A DNA stretch of 64,000 nucleotides from Archangium primigenium. Lineage in GTDB: Bacteria; Myxococcota; Myxococcia; Myxococcales; Myxococcaceae. Made by a program: the position numbers and the translations under genes. A model generated the notes under the pieces. The model was not told where the DNA came from and searched no databases. It was given only the letters and a program-made list of their open reading frames with translations. Below, piece by piece: positions 8,569 through 17,388 of this stretch (position 1 is its first letter; each line of letters begins with the position of its first letter). Where the stretch lies: assembly GCF_016904885.1 (NCBI RefSeq), contig NZ_JADWYI010000001.1, positions 5,084,001-5,148,000 of the forward strand. The letters run 5' to 3'.

Positions 8569-9633
8569 CTACTCCTCGGGCGGAAAAGCGGGCCGGTTGC
8601 GCACGGGCACGGGCGAGGGCGGCGGGGCCATGGCGCGCGAGAGGGCCTGGGCGCTCAGGGCGGCGGCGGCGGGCTTCTGGGGCGTGGTGGCGGTCTTCTC
8701 CTGGGAGAAGACCTCCTTGAGCGCGGCGACGCTGCCCAGCACGGCCGTGGCCTCGTAGGGGATGAACATCTTGTTGTCGCCCTTGCCCAGCTCCTGGAGC
8801 GTCTCCATGTAGCGCAGCGCGAGCACCTCGGGCGTGGCGCCGCCGGCGTGGATGGCCTCGAAGACGAGCCGGGTGGCCTCGGACTTGGCCTCGGCGTCCA
8901 GCAGGGTGGCGCGCTTGCGGCCCTCGGCGCGGGCGACCTCCGCGTCGCGCTCGGCCTCGGCCCGGAGGATGCGGGAGATCTTCTCGCCCTCGGCGGAGAG
9001 GATGGCGGCGGCCTTGTCACCCTCGGCCTTGGTGACCTCGGCGCGGCGCTCGCGCTCGGCGGTCATCTGCTTGGCCATGGCATCCTTGATGGCGGCGGGG
9101 GGCTCGATCTCGCGCAGCTCCACGCGCGTCACCTTCACGCCCCACTTCTCGGTGGCCTCGTCCAGCACCGCGCGCAGCTTGCTGTTGACCGTCTCGCGGC
9201 TGGTGAGCGTCTGGTCCAGGGTGAGCCCGCCCATGATGTTGCGCAGGTTCGTCATGGTCATCTGCTCGATGGCCATGGCCAGGTTCTCCACGGCGTAGAG
9301 CGCGCGGCCCGGATCCACGATCTGGTAGTAGATGACCGAGCCCACCTCCATGGTGACGTTGTCGTGGGTGATGACCTGCACGGTCTCGAAGCCCATGACC
9401 TGCTCGCGCATGTCCACCAGGTGGCTGCGGTAGAAGCGGTTGCCCACGCGCATCTCCATGGGGCGGGGCGCGTCGAAGAGCGGGATGAGGATGTTCAGGC
9501 CGCTGTTGGCCACGTGGTGGAACTTGCCCAGACGCTCCACGACCATGACCTTGGCCTGGGGCACGATGCGCAGTCCCTTGACCATGGCGAACACCACGGC
9601 GACCGCGAAGACGATGAACAGCGTGGGACCCAT
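8569..9633 (-). CDS. SPFH/Band 7 (stomatin-like, QmcA-type) membrane protein
   Basis: A 354-residue stomatin-like protein: one N-terminal membrane segment (about 1-20), the SPFH/PHB domain (about 20-190, with ERLGKFHHVANSG and the REIEPPAAIKDAM ending typical of the family), then a long Ala/Glu/Arg-rich coiled coil (about 190-260) that drives oligomerisation. The C-terminal tail is Ala/Pro-rich. Such proteins form ring-like assemblies in membrane microdomains and guard membrane proteins or proteases. Its ATG directly follows the stop codon of nfeD, so the pair is translationally coupled; SPFH and NfeD proteins are well-known partners. Confidence 0.92.
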   Translation of the reverse strand: MGPTLFIVFAVAVVFAMVKGLRIVPQAKVMVVERLGKFHHVANSGLNILIPLFDAPRPMEMRVGNRFYRSHLVDMREQVMGFETVQVITHDNVTMEVGSVIYYQIVDPGRALYAVENLAMAIEQMTMTNLRNIMGGLTLDQTLTSRETVNSKLRAVLDEATEKWGVKVTRVELREIEPPAAIKDAMAKQMTAERERRAEVTKAEGDKAAAILSAEGEKISRILRAEAERDAEVARAEGRKRATLLDAEAKSEATRLVFEAIHAGGATPEVLALRYMETLQELGKGDNKMFIPYEATAVLGSVAALKEVFSQEKTATTPQKPAAAALSAQALSRAMAPPPSPVPVRNRPAFPPEE

Positions 9634-10113
9634 CTAGAAACCCTCTTTCTTGTGGCTCGGAGTCAGCTCCCGGGTGACGGCGGCATGCCGCACCCACAAC
9701 TTCAGCCCTTCCACCTGCTCGACGATGACGCGCTCGCCCTCGGCCACGTCGCCGCCCAGGGGCCGGGCCGACCACAGCTCGCCGTTGATGCGCACGGTGC
9801 CGCCCGCGCCCTCGGCGAGGGCCTCGACCACCACCGCCTCCTGGCCCAACATGGCCGGCACGCCCGTCTTCATGGGCGAGGCGTCGCGCATGAAGGCCTT
9901 CTTGAAGATCGTGCGCGAGGAGGCGAACAGCCCCAGGGACACGACCGAGAACAGGGCGAACTGGCCGCTGGTGCCCACGCCCAGCGCCGCGGCCAGGGCC
10001 GCGCCCAGCGCGCCCACGCCGAACCAGAGCACCACGAAGCCCGGCAGCATCATCTCCAGCGTGCCCGCGGCGATGGCGGCGAGCGTCCACAAGTGCCACG
10101 CCTGGATGTCCAT
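9634..10113 (-). CDS. NfeD family protein
   Basis: A short NfeD-type protein of about 159 residues. Hydrophobic segments occupy about residues 5-75 and a soluble OB-fold domain lies at about 85-150 (GQEAVVVEAL ... GTVRINGELWSA ... VAEGERVIVEQVEG). It is the usual partner of the SPFH protein encoded immediately downstream with no intervening base, so both likely act together in membrane quality control. The ATG at 10113 is chosen because GGAGAGG sits 5 bases before it; a GTG at 10119 would overlap that site. Confidence 0.9.
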   Translation of the reverse strand: MDIQAWHLWTLAAIAAGTLEMMLPGFVVLWFGVGALGAALAAALGVGTSGQFALFSVVSLGLFASSRTIFKKAFMRDASPMKTGVPAMLGQEAVVVEALAEGAGGTVRINGELWSARPLGGDVAEGERVIVEQVEGLKLWVRHAAVTRELTPSHKKEGF

Positions 10114-10258
10114 GAGCACCTCTCCCCCGGGTTGAGGCGGAAGTGTGCACCGGGGAGCGCCGGGGCGCCAGCGCTCCGGGCCCCTCCACGCGCCTTCCCG
10201 GACCCGGACACGCTAGGCTGCCCGGCCCACGATTCCCCGCATTCCCGGAGCCCTCGCC

Positions 10259-11077
10259 ATGCCCTTGCTGAACGTTCGCGGCACCCGCCTGTACTACGAG
10301 GACTCCGGAGGCCCGGGCGAGCCGCTCGTGTTCAGTCATGGCCTGCTGTGGAGCGGCCGGATGTTCGACAAGCAGGTGGCGGCGCTCAAGGACCGCTACC
10401 GCTGTATCACCTATGACCACCGGGGCCAGGGCCGCAGCGACGTGTGGCCCGTGGACTGCGTGGACATGGAGACGGTGTACGAGGACGGGGTGGCGCTCAT
10501 CGAGGCGCTGGGCGTGGGCCCGTGCCACTTCGCGGGCCTGTCCATGGGCGGCTTCGTGGGCATGCGCCTCGCGATGCGCCGGCCGGAGCTCCTGCGCTCG
10601 CTCGTGCTGATGGAGACGTCGGCGGACCCCGAGCCCGAGCAGAACGTGCCGCGCTACAAGCTGCTCAACTTCGTGGCGCGCTGGTTCGGGCTGCGCTGGG
10701 TCTCCTCCCAGGTGATGCCCATCATGTTCGGCCGCACCTTCTTGGAGGATCCCGCGCGCGCCGAGGAGCGGGCCGAGTGGGAGCGGCGGCTGAAGGAGAA
10801 CCGGCGGGACATCTGGCGCGCGGTCAACGGCGTCATCCGCCGCCAGGGCGTCCACGCGGAGCTGTCGCGCATCCGCACGCCCACGCTCGTCCTGGTGGGC
10901 GCCGAGGACGTGGCGACGGTGCCCGCCAAGGCCGAGCGCCTCCACGCGGCCATCGCGGGCTCGCGCCTGGTGACGATGCCCCGGGGCGGCCACACCTCCA
11001 GCGTGGAGGAGGCGGCGCTCGTCAACGCCGCGCTCACGGACTTCCTGGCCGCCGTCCCGCGCGCCGCCACAGGGTGA
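10259..11077 (+). CDS. alpha/beta-fold hydrolase
   Basis: A 272-residue alpha/beta hydrolase. The oxyanion region is FSHGLLWSG, the nucleophile elbow is GLSMGG (Ser95), the acid is probably the acidic pair in VGAEDVATVP, and the catalytic His is in RGGHTSS. The DHRGQGRSD motif after strand 4 is typical of the haloperoxidase/lactonase-like branch. Substrate unknown; esterase or lactonase activity is possible. No signal peptide. The last 44 bp overlap the end of the convergent downstream gene. Confidence 0.85.
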   Translation: MPLLNVRGTRLYYEDSGGPGEPLVFSHGLLWSGRMFDKQVAALKDRYRCITYDHRGQGRSDVWPVDCVDMETVYEDGVALIEALGVGPCHFAGLSMGGFVGMRLAMRRPELLRSLVLMETSADPEPEQNVPRYKLLNFVARWFGLRWVSSQVMPIMFGRTFLEDPARAEERAEWERRLKENRRDIWRAVNGVIRRQGVHAELSRIRTPTLVLVGAEDVATVPAKAERLHAAIAGSRLVTMPRGGHTSSVEEAALVNAALTDFLAAVPRAATG

Positions 11078-13040
11078 GGCCCACGCCCAGCACCAACAAG
11101 CCGCCGCCCAGCGCCGCGAGCGTGCGCTTGCGCACGGGGTGGGCGCGCGATTTGTGCAGCCGTCGCTCGAAGTCCGGCGCGGGGCAGGACTGGCCGAACA
11201 CGAAGTCGGTCGCGTCCGGCAGCAGCGCGCCGTGGAGCACGTACGTCTCCCAGAGCCGCTGGGCCCGCTCGGGCTCCACCTTCATGCTGAAGCGCGCGCT
11301 CTGGCACAGCAGCGCGGCGTAGGCCTGGCTCCGGGGCGGCATGAGCTGGGCGGCCTGCTCGGCCAGGTCCGCCGCCGTGAGCCGGTACTGGAAGCGCTTG
11401 AGGTACTTGGGCGCGTGGGCCTCACGGCGGTGCTTCTCCTGCGCGGACATGAGGGGCAGGTGGGCCAGCGCGAGCGGCCGGTCGATGCGCTGGTCGGCGA
11501 ACTCCTCGGCGAGGACGTCCATGTCGAACTCGCCCGCCACCCAGTGCCAGTCGGGCGCCGTCTCCGTGCCCAGCAGCTCCATGCCGTCGAAGCGCGCCAG
11601 CCGGGCCGCGGCGTAGAGCGAGCGCGCCTCGTCGTCGTCCGTCCAGGCGGCGTGCGCCCGGGTGAAGGCGTCCACGTAGTGCCGCGCGGGCACCTCCCAG
11701 GGCGTGCCCCGGAAGAACTCCAGCGCCTCGACGCCGTGGCCGTCGCGCAGCAGGCGCCGACCCACCAGGGGCCGCAGGGAGTCCTCCACCGTGGGCCGGG
11801 GCTCGCCTTCCTCCACGTAGAAGGCGGGATCCGGCTGGCAGCGCAGCCGGGGATCCGCCGCGTGCGCCGCGAGGAAGCGCCGCAGCTCGTCCACCGACAG
11901 CACGCGCTCGGTCACGTAGGCGATGTCCGGCCAGGAGCAGCTGCTCAGCGCGTGCTCGGCCGCCCCGGGGAAGTCGTCGCGCAGGAGCGCCAGCAGGCTG
12001 CGCTCCGCCTCCACGTACATGCGGGGCCGCAGGGGCTTCAGGTACGGATCCGTCTGCCAGTCCTCGGCGGCGGGGTAGCCGTTGCCCGCCTCGGCGAGGC
12101 ACTGGTCCGCCTGCGTCCGGTCCCCCCGGCGCAGGGCCAGCTTCGCGCGGACCCAGGCATCCAGGGGCGTGCGCTCCTGGCCGGCGAAGCGCTCCGCCAG
12201 CTCGAAGCGGCCCTCGCGCCAGGCCGTCACGGCCAGCCGGTCCGCGCCCGCCAGGCCCGGCACCTCGGCCAGCAGGTCCACGAGCCGCGCCAGGGGCAGG
12301 GGCGCCGCGCTGCCATCCTCCGTCCAGGCCTCCTCGTGGCCGCGCGTCCAGGCATAGGTGGCGAGCAGCCGCTGCACCAGGGGGTCCGGGAGCGCGCGCT
12401 TCAGCCGGGCTTCGTCGCGCACGAGCAGGCGGGCCATGAACAGCAACGACGTCGCGCCCGAGGCGCTGCCATGCGCCGCCTGCTGCGCGTAGAGCTGGAC
12501 GGCCTTCACGTCCGCTCCCAGGAGCAGGTGCTCCCGGGCTTCCTCGCCCAGGCTCGCCACCGCGAGGCCCAGCGGGTCCGCGAAGCCCTGCCGCGCCAGC
12601 GCGCGCACCTCGGCGAAGCGCTCGGTCGCCTCCGGCGGGGACGCGGTCCGCCCCAGCATGTAGGCCGCGAGGGTGGAGAAATGCCGACGCTCGGACTCGG
12701 GCAGCGCGAGCACCTCCCGGAAGCGCGCCGCGGCCTCGTCGGGCCGGGTCTCGTGGAACAGGCGCGCGCCCGCCTCGTACAGGGTCCGCTCCCGGGACCC
12801 ACCGCCCTTCCGGACGCCCTCGGGCTCGGGGCCCTCGACGACGAGGAAGGCGTCCGCGGGCTTCGGCACGAGCCGCCGCGCCTCGAACAGGAAGGTGCTG
12901 TCCGGCAGCTCGGAGAGCGTCACCGCCCGGTTGTCGAGCAGTTGAACGGGGAAGTCGGGGCCACACGCGTACGCGGCGCGCACGGGCACGCTCAGCACGC
13001 CGAGCAGGGACAGACACACCAGGGAATCACGGAGCCGCAA
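11034..13040 (-). CDS. hypothetical secreted protein with C-terminal membrane anchor
   Basis: About 668 residues, not recognised. A signal peptide (MRLRDSLVCLSLLGVLSVPVRAA) is followed by a mostly helical body. Its Ala/Leu/Arg-rich helical pairs suggest TPR-like repeats. A hydrophobic segment close to the C-terminus (LAALGGGLLVLGVGLTLW) is followed by basic residues, as in a tail anchor. I choose the TTG at 13040 because it gives a complete signal peptide and has a GAGG 6 bases upstream; it overlaps the end of the preceding gene by 14 bp. A GTG at 13019 would lose the basic N-region. It is probably co-expressed with the DUF3142-like lipoprotein. Confidence 0.7.
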   Translation of the reverse strand: MRLRDSLVCLSLLGVLSVPVRAAYACGPDFPVQLLDNRAVTLSELPDSTFLFEARRLVPKPADAFLVVEGPEPEGVRKGGGSRERTLYEAGARLFHETRPDEAAARFREVLALPESERRHFSTLAAYMLGRTASPPEATERFAEVRALARQGFADPLGLAVASLGEEAREHLLLGADVKAVQLYAQQAAHGSASGATSLLFMARLLVRDEARLKRALPDPLVQRLLATYAWTRGHEEAWTEDGSAAPLPLARLVDLLAEVPGLAGADRLAVTAWREGRFELAERFAGQERTPLDAWVRAKLALRRGDRTQADQCLAEAGNGYPAAEDWQTDPYLKPLRPRMYVEAERSLLALLRDDFPGAAEHALSSCSWPDIAYVTERVLSVDELRRFLAAHAADPRLRCQPDPAFYVEEGEPRPTVEDSLRPLVGRRLLRDGHGVEALEFFRGTPWEVPARHYVDAFTRAHAAWTDDDEARSLYAAARLARFDGMELLGTETAPDWHWVAGEFDMDVLAEEFADQRIDRPLALAHLPLMSAQEKHRREAHAPKYLKRFQYRLTAADLAEQAAQLMPPRSQAYAALLCQSARFSMKVEPERAQRLWETYVLHGALLPDATDFVFGQSCPAPDFERRLHKSRAHPVRKRTLAALGGGLLVLGVGLTLWRRAGRRPGSP

Positions 13041-14142
13041 GCGCCACCTCGGAGCCCCGCACGAAGCCGATGACACGTCGCTCGCCCACGCGCAGGCGGG
13101 GAGGCGTGCGCGCCACGAGGGAGGTGCCACGCGCGGCATAACCCGCCACGCCATCGAGCACCTCGAGTCTTCCAGAAAGGGTGAGGCGCGTGGGGGCCTC
13201 GGCATCCACGCGGCCGGTGTTCTCCAGGACGATGTCCAGCGTGCCGCCGCCCGCGTCCACCAGTCGCGGCTGCAAGTGGGGCGTCAGGGACTCGCCCCGG
13301 AGGACCGCCGTGAGCGTGGGCAGGCTCCACGCGTCCGCGTCCCCCCGGTGGCCGAGCCGGAACCAGACGAGGCCCGACACCTGGGGCACCGGACGCGCGC
13401 GCAGGTCCGCGAGGAAGCGGGCCACCTCGGTCGGCTCGGCCGCGAGGGGCGTGCCGTCGCGCAGCCGCACGCGGTAGGTGGGCAGGGCGACGTGGAAGGG
13501 CCGGGACGAGGCCCGTGTCCACGCCTCCAGGTAGCGCCGCGCCTCCACGGCCGAGAAGAGGGTGGGGGCGCGCACCGCGTGCACCTGGAGCACGAGCGTG
13601 TCCACCTGGGCGGTGAGCGCTTCGAGCCGGGGCGACTCGCTCCACGTGGGCAGCGCGGTGATGGAGAGCGACAGGTCGCCGAGCGCCTTCTGCTCGCGCG
13701 CCAGCCAGTCCGCGTACGCCGCGAGCGACGCGGTGGCGCAGTCATGATCGAGCTCCACGCCCCGGACCCGCACGCCCCGCGCGCGCCAGGCCCGTGCGTG
13801 CGTGACGACTTCCTGGAGGGAGACCCCATCGAGGGGTGCCGTGCCCTCCACGCGCATCACCGCCACCACCTCGCGACCACTCCGGGCCAGGGCCTCCGCG
13901 TCGACCGCGATGTCCACGGGCGCGCGCGCCACCCCCGAGCGCTCCCGCGCCAGGACCCGGAGCACGCCCAGCTCGGTGGGGGCCTGGGTGACGGCCTCCA
14001 CGAGCGCCGGACTCCAGTCGCGCTGCCACACGTACGCTTCATGGCCGAGCGGCCGCGGCTCCGGGCGAGAACAGGCGAGGGTGCAGGTGAGGAGCAGGAG
14101 CGCCGCGGGGACGGGCGGCCACCGTGGAAGGAAGGGCGGCAA
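13027..14142 (-). CDS. DUF3142-like lipoprotein
   Basis: About 371 residues. A lipoprotein signal ends at a lipobox (TLAC) and is followed by a TIM-barrel-like domain with HEAYVWQRDWSPALVEAV near its start and GVELDHDCATA in the middle. This arrangement is typical of DUF3142 proteins, which resemble glycoside hydrolases but have no assigned reaction. The start is uncertain: the TTG at 14142 gives a compact signal peptide; a GTG at 14208 has GGAGG only 3 bases upstream and would give an unusually long n-region. The stop overlaps the next gene, which begins 14 bp inside, so the two are translationally coupled. Confidence 0.72.
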   Translation of the reverse strand: MPPFLPRWPPVPAALLLLTCTLACSRPEPRPLGHEAYVWQRDWSPALVEAVTQAPTELGVLRVLARERSGVARAPVDIAVDAEALARSGREVVAVMRVEGTAPLDGVSLQEVVTHARAWRARGVRVRGVELDHDCATASLAAYADWLAREQKALGDLSLSITALPTWSESPRLEALTAQVDTLVLQVHAVRAPTLFSAVEARRYLEAWTRASSRPFHVALPTYRVRLRDGTPLAAEPTEVARFLADLRARPVPQVSGLVWFRLGHRGDADAWSLPTLTAVLRGESLTPHLQPRLVDAGGGTLDIVLENTGRVDAEAPTRLTLSGRLEVLDGVAGYAARGTSLVARTPPRLRVGERRVIGFVRGSEVALAAP

Positions 14143-14328
14143 GGGGCGGCCATGCTTGGCGGGTGCTACAGGGGTGTCAAGGCTGGGCCTCCGGGAGCGT
14201 CGCCTCACGGACCTCCGCTCGGAACGCCCCTCGGGATCTCGTGGGAGAGGTCGGGCCCGGGTGATCCACTTGGGAAGTGACGAGACACGCCGGGTCGGAT
14301 CCCCAAGCTGACCGGAGCCGACCTTCCG

Positions 14329-14345
14329 CCTGAACGGCTGCTCAG
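14329..14345 (+). promoter_or_regulatory. LexA-box-like operator at the dnaE2 start
   Basis: The 17-mer CCTGAACGGCTGCTCAG agrees at 15 of 17 positions with the reverse complement of the Myxococcus xanthus LexA consensus as I remember it (CTRHAMRYBYGTTCAGS). It lies within 15 bases of the possible dnaE2 start codons, where a bound repressor would block expression. dnaE2 genes are commonly SOS-induced. The consensus is recalled, not looked up. Confidence 0.55.
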
Positions 14346-14358
14346 TAGCTTGGTGGGC

Positions 14359-17300
14359 GTGTACGCCGAGCTCGTGTGCCGCTCGAACTTCTCGTTTCTT
14401 CGCGGCGCCTCGCACCCCGAGGAACTGGTGCTGGCCGCGGCGGAGCGGGGCGTGTCCGCCTTGGCCCTGACGGACGGGGACGGGCTGTATGGCGCGGTGA
14501 AGGCGCACCTGGCGGCCAAGGCCGTGGGCCTCAAGTTCCTCGTCGCCAGCGAGCTGACGCTGCTGGATGGGCCGCCGGTGGTGCTGTACGCCCAGGACGC
14601 GCGGGGCTACGCGAACCTGAGCCGGCTGCTCTCCAAGAGCCGCATGCTGCACCCCAAGGGCGAGGCGGGCCTGCCGTGGCGCGAGCTGGCCGAGGGCAAC
14701 GAGGGGTTGCTCGCGCTGCTGCCCCATCCCGTGGCGGCCTCCCGGGTGGCGCCCCTGGCCGAGGCCTTCGCCGACCGCTTCTACGTGGGGGTCTGCCGCT
14801 CGCTGTCCTCGGGGGACGAGGCCCGGGTGGCCCAGGCCAAGGCCCTGGCGCGGGAGCTGGGCGCGCCCCTGTGCGCGCACAACGACGTGTACACGCACCA
14901 CCGGGGCCGCCAGCCGCTCCAGGACGTGCTCACCGCCATCCGCCACAAGACGACGCTCGCCCAGCTCGGCACGCGGCGCCTGCCCAACGCCGAGCGCACG
15001 CTCAAGGGCCCGGCGGAGATGGCGCGCCTGTTCGCCGACTGCCCCGAGGCCCTGGAGCGCACCCTGGAGCTGGCGGGCCGCTGCCACGCCACGCTGGAGG
15101 GCCTGCGCTACCACTTCTCCGAGGAGGACCTGCCCCCGGGCCACTCCACCTCCACCTGGCTGCGCGAGCTGACGTACCAGGGACTCCAGGTGCGCTACCC
15201 GGGCGGCGTGCCCGCGGACGTGGTGAAGCAGATCGAGCATGAGCTCAAGCTCATCGCGGCGCTGGACTTCGCGGGCTACTTCCTCGCCATCTGGGACATC
15301 GTCCGCTTCGCGCGCTCGCGGGGGATTCTCTGCCAGGGGCGCGGCAGCGCGGCGAACTCGGCGGTCTGCTACGCGCTGGGTGTCACGGCGATCGACCCGG
15401 TTCGCATGGGACTGCTCTTCGAGCGCTTCCTGAGCATGGAGCGCAAGGAGCCGCCGGACATCGACGTGGACTTCGAGCACGAGCGGCGCGAGGAGGTGCT
15501 CCAGTACGTCTACGAGAAGCACGGCCGGCACCGCGCGGGCATGGTGTGCGAGGTCATCTGCTACCGGGGACGGCTGGCGCTGCGCGAGGTGGGCAAGGCG
15601 CTCGGGCTGTCGTTGGACCAGGTGGACCGGCTGGCGAAGGTGGCGGGCTCGCACGGCGGCGAGATGTCGCCGGAGCTGCTCAAGGAAGTGGGCCTCTCCG
15701 AGGAGGACCGGCGGGTGCGGCAGACGCTCGCGCTGGCCCAGGAGATCGAGGGCACGCCCCGGCACCTGTCCATCCACGTGGGCGGCTTCGTCATCACCCG
15801 CGAGCCCCTGGTGGAGATGATCCCCGTGGAGAACGCGGCCATGAAGGGCCGCACCGTGGTGCAGTGGGAAAAGGACGACCTGGAGGCGGTGGGCGTCCTC
15901 AAGGTGGACCTGCTGGGGCTCGGCATGCTGACGGCGCTGGCCAAGTGCCTGGAGCTCATCCGCGTGCACTACGGCAGGGACTTGTCGCTGGCCACGATTC
16001 CAGCGGAGGACCCCAAGGTCTACGAGATGTTGACCAATGCGGACTCGATCGGCGTGTTCCAGATCGAGAGCCGGGCGCAGATGAACATGCTGCCGAGGCT
16101 CAAGCCGCGCTGCTTCTACGACCTGGTGGTGGAGATCGCCCTCATCCGGCCCGGCCCCATCGTGGGCGACATGGTGCACCCGTACCTGCGGCGGCGCGAG
16201 GGCCGTGAGCCGGTGGAGTACCCCTCGGAGGACGTGCGGGCGATCCTCCAGAAGACGCTCGGGGTGCCGCTCTTCCAGGAGCAGGCGATGAAGCTGGCCA
16301 TGGCGGTGGGCGGCTTCTCCCCGGCGGAGGCGGACGGCCTGCGCCGGGCGCTCTCGCACAAGCGGGCCGAGGAGCGGCTGGGCCCCTTCCACCAGCGCTT
16401 CATCGAGGGCGGCGTGGCCCGGGGCTACCCGCCCGAGTACGTGGACACGCTCTTCAAGCAGTTCCGGGGCTTCGCGCACTACGGCTTCCCGGAGAGCCAC
16501 TCGGCGAGCTTCGCGCTGCTGGCCTACGCGTCCTCGTGGCTCAAGTGCCACTACCCGGCGGCGTTCACCGCGGCCCTGCTCAACTCGCAGCCCATGGGCT
16601 TCTACGCCCCGCACACCCTGGTGGCGGACGCCCAGCGGCACGGGGTGCCGGTGCTGGAGGTGGACGTGAACCACTCGGGCTGGGACTGCACGCTGGAGGA
16701 GGGCGGGCTGCGGCTGGGCCTGCGCATGGTGCGGGGCCTCCAGGACGCGGTGGGCCGGCGGGTGGAGACGTTCCGTGACGGCAAGCCCTTCACGAGCATT
16801 GGAGACCTGGCGCGCCGCACGCGGGCACCCCGGCACGAGCTGGCGCGGCTGGCGCTGGCGGGGGCGCTGGGCAGCCTCAACCGCTCGCGGCGCGACGCGC
16901 TGTGGGAGATCCAGGCCCTGGGCCCGCTGGAGGAGACGGACCTGTTCTTCGGCATGGCGATGGACGGAACGCCGGCGGCGCTGCCGCAGATGAACATCGG
17001 AGACCGGGTGAGCACGGACTTCGAGACGGTGGGCGTGTCGCTGGAGAAGCACCCGCTGGAGCTGCTGCGGCCCGCGCTGCGCAAGCGGGGCGCGGTGACG
17101 GCGGCGGGCCTGGAGCGGGTGCCCGCGGGCCGGCGCGTGGCGGTGGGCGGCATGCTCATCTGTCGGCAGATGCCGCCCACGGCCAAGGGCTTCTGCTTCC
17201 TGTCCCTGGAGGACGAGACGGGCATCGCCAACCTCGTGCTGCCCCCGGACGCCTATGCGCGCTTTCGCAAGGACATCCACGGCGCGCTGTTCCTGGTGGG

Positions 17301-17385
17301 CCAGGGCACGCTGGAGAAGACGGGCAAGGTGCTCAACGTGAAGGTGCAGCAGCTCGAGCCCATCATCTCCTCGATGCGGCTGTGA
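14359..17385 (+). CDS. dnaE2: error-prone DNA polymerase DnaE2 (ImuC)
   Basis: About 1008 residues, the normal size for DnaE2, a C-family DNA polymerase used in damage-induced mutagenesis. It begins with the PHP-like domain (YAELVCRSNFSFLRGAS), continues with the alpha-subunit palm and the catalytic aspartates in PPDIDVDFEH near residue 365, the fingers/tau-binding region, HhH segments, and ends with an OB-fold (VAVGGMLICRQ ... LEDETG). The start is one of TTG 14350, GTG 14353 or GTG 14359; family alignment favours the last. A LexA-box-like site precedes it. No imuA or imuB is next to it, although these often form a cassette with dnaE2. The gene ends 3 bp before a convergent gene. Confidence 0.95.
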   Translation: MYAELVCRSNFSFLRGASHPEELVLAAAERGVSALALTDGDGLYGAVKAHLAAKAVGLKFLVASELTLLDGPPVVLYAQDARGYANLSRLLSKSRMLHPKGEAGLPWRELAEGNEGLLALLPHPVAASRVAPLAEAFADRFYVGVCRSLSSGDEARVAQAKALARELGAPLCAHNDVYTHHRGRQPLQDVLTAIRHKTTLAQLGTRRLPNAERTLKGPAEMARLFADCPEALERTLELAGRCHATLEGLRYHFSEEDLPPGHSTSTWLRELTYQGLQVRYPGGVPADVVKQIEHELKLIAALDFAGYFLAIWDIVRFARSRGILCQGRGSAANSAVCYALGVTAIDPVRMGLLFERFLSMERKEPPDIDVDFEHERREEVLQYVYEKHGRHRAGMVCEVICYRGRLALREVGKALGLSLDQVDRLAKVAGSHGGEMSPELLKEVGLSEEDRRVRQTLALAQEIEGTPRHLSIHVGGFVITREPLVEMIPVENAAMKGRTVVQWEKDDLEAVGVLKVDLLGLGMLTALAKCLELIRVHYGRDLSLATIPAEDPKVYEMLTNADSIGVFQIESRAQMNMLPRLKPRCFYDLVVEIALIRPGPIVGDMVHPYLRRREGREPVEYPSEDVRAILQKTLGVPLFQEQAMKLAMAVGGFSPAEADGLRRALSHKRAEERLGPFHQRFIEGGVARGYPPEYVDTLFKQFRGFAHYGFPESHSASFALLAYASSWLKCHYPAAFTAALLNSQPMGFYAPHTLVADAQRHGVPVLEVDVNHSGWDCTLEEGGLRLGLRMVRGLQDAVGRRVETFRDGKPFTSIGDLARRTRAPRHELARLALAGALGSLNRSRRDALWEIQALGPLEETDLFFGMAMDGTPAALPQMNIGDRVSTDFETVGVSLEKHPLELLRPALRKRGAVTAAGLERVPAGRRVAVGGMLICRQMPPTAKGFCFLSLEDETGIANLVLPPDAYARFRKDIHGALFLVGQGTLEKTGKVLNVKVQQLEPIISSMRL

Positions 17386-17388
17386 GCC

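Noticed and set aside
9017-10993. A 658-residue reverse frame across the hydrolase and NfeD genes
   Set aside because: It overlaps three well-supported genes in other frames and has no recognisable domain.
13027-17280. A 1417-residue open frame on the reverse strand across dnaE2
   Set aside because: Its long 5' part is antisense to dnaE2 and Arg/His/Gln-rich; only the segment after about 14142 is real, as the DUF3142-like lipoprotein.
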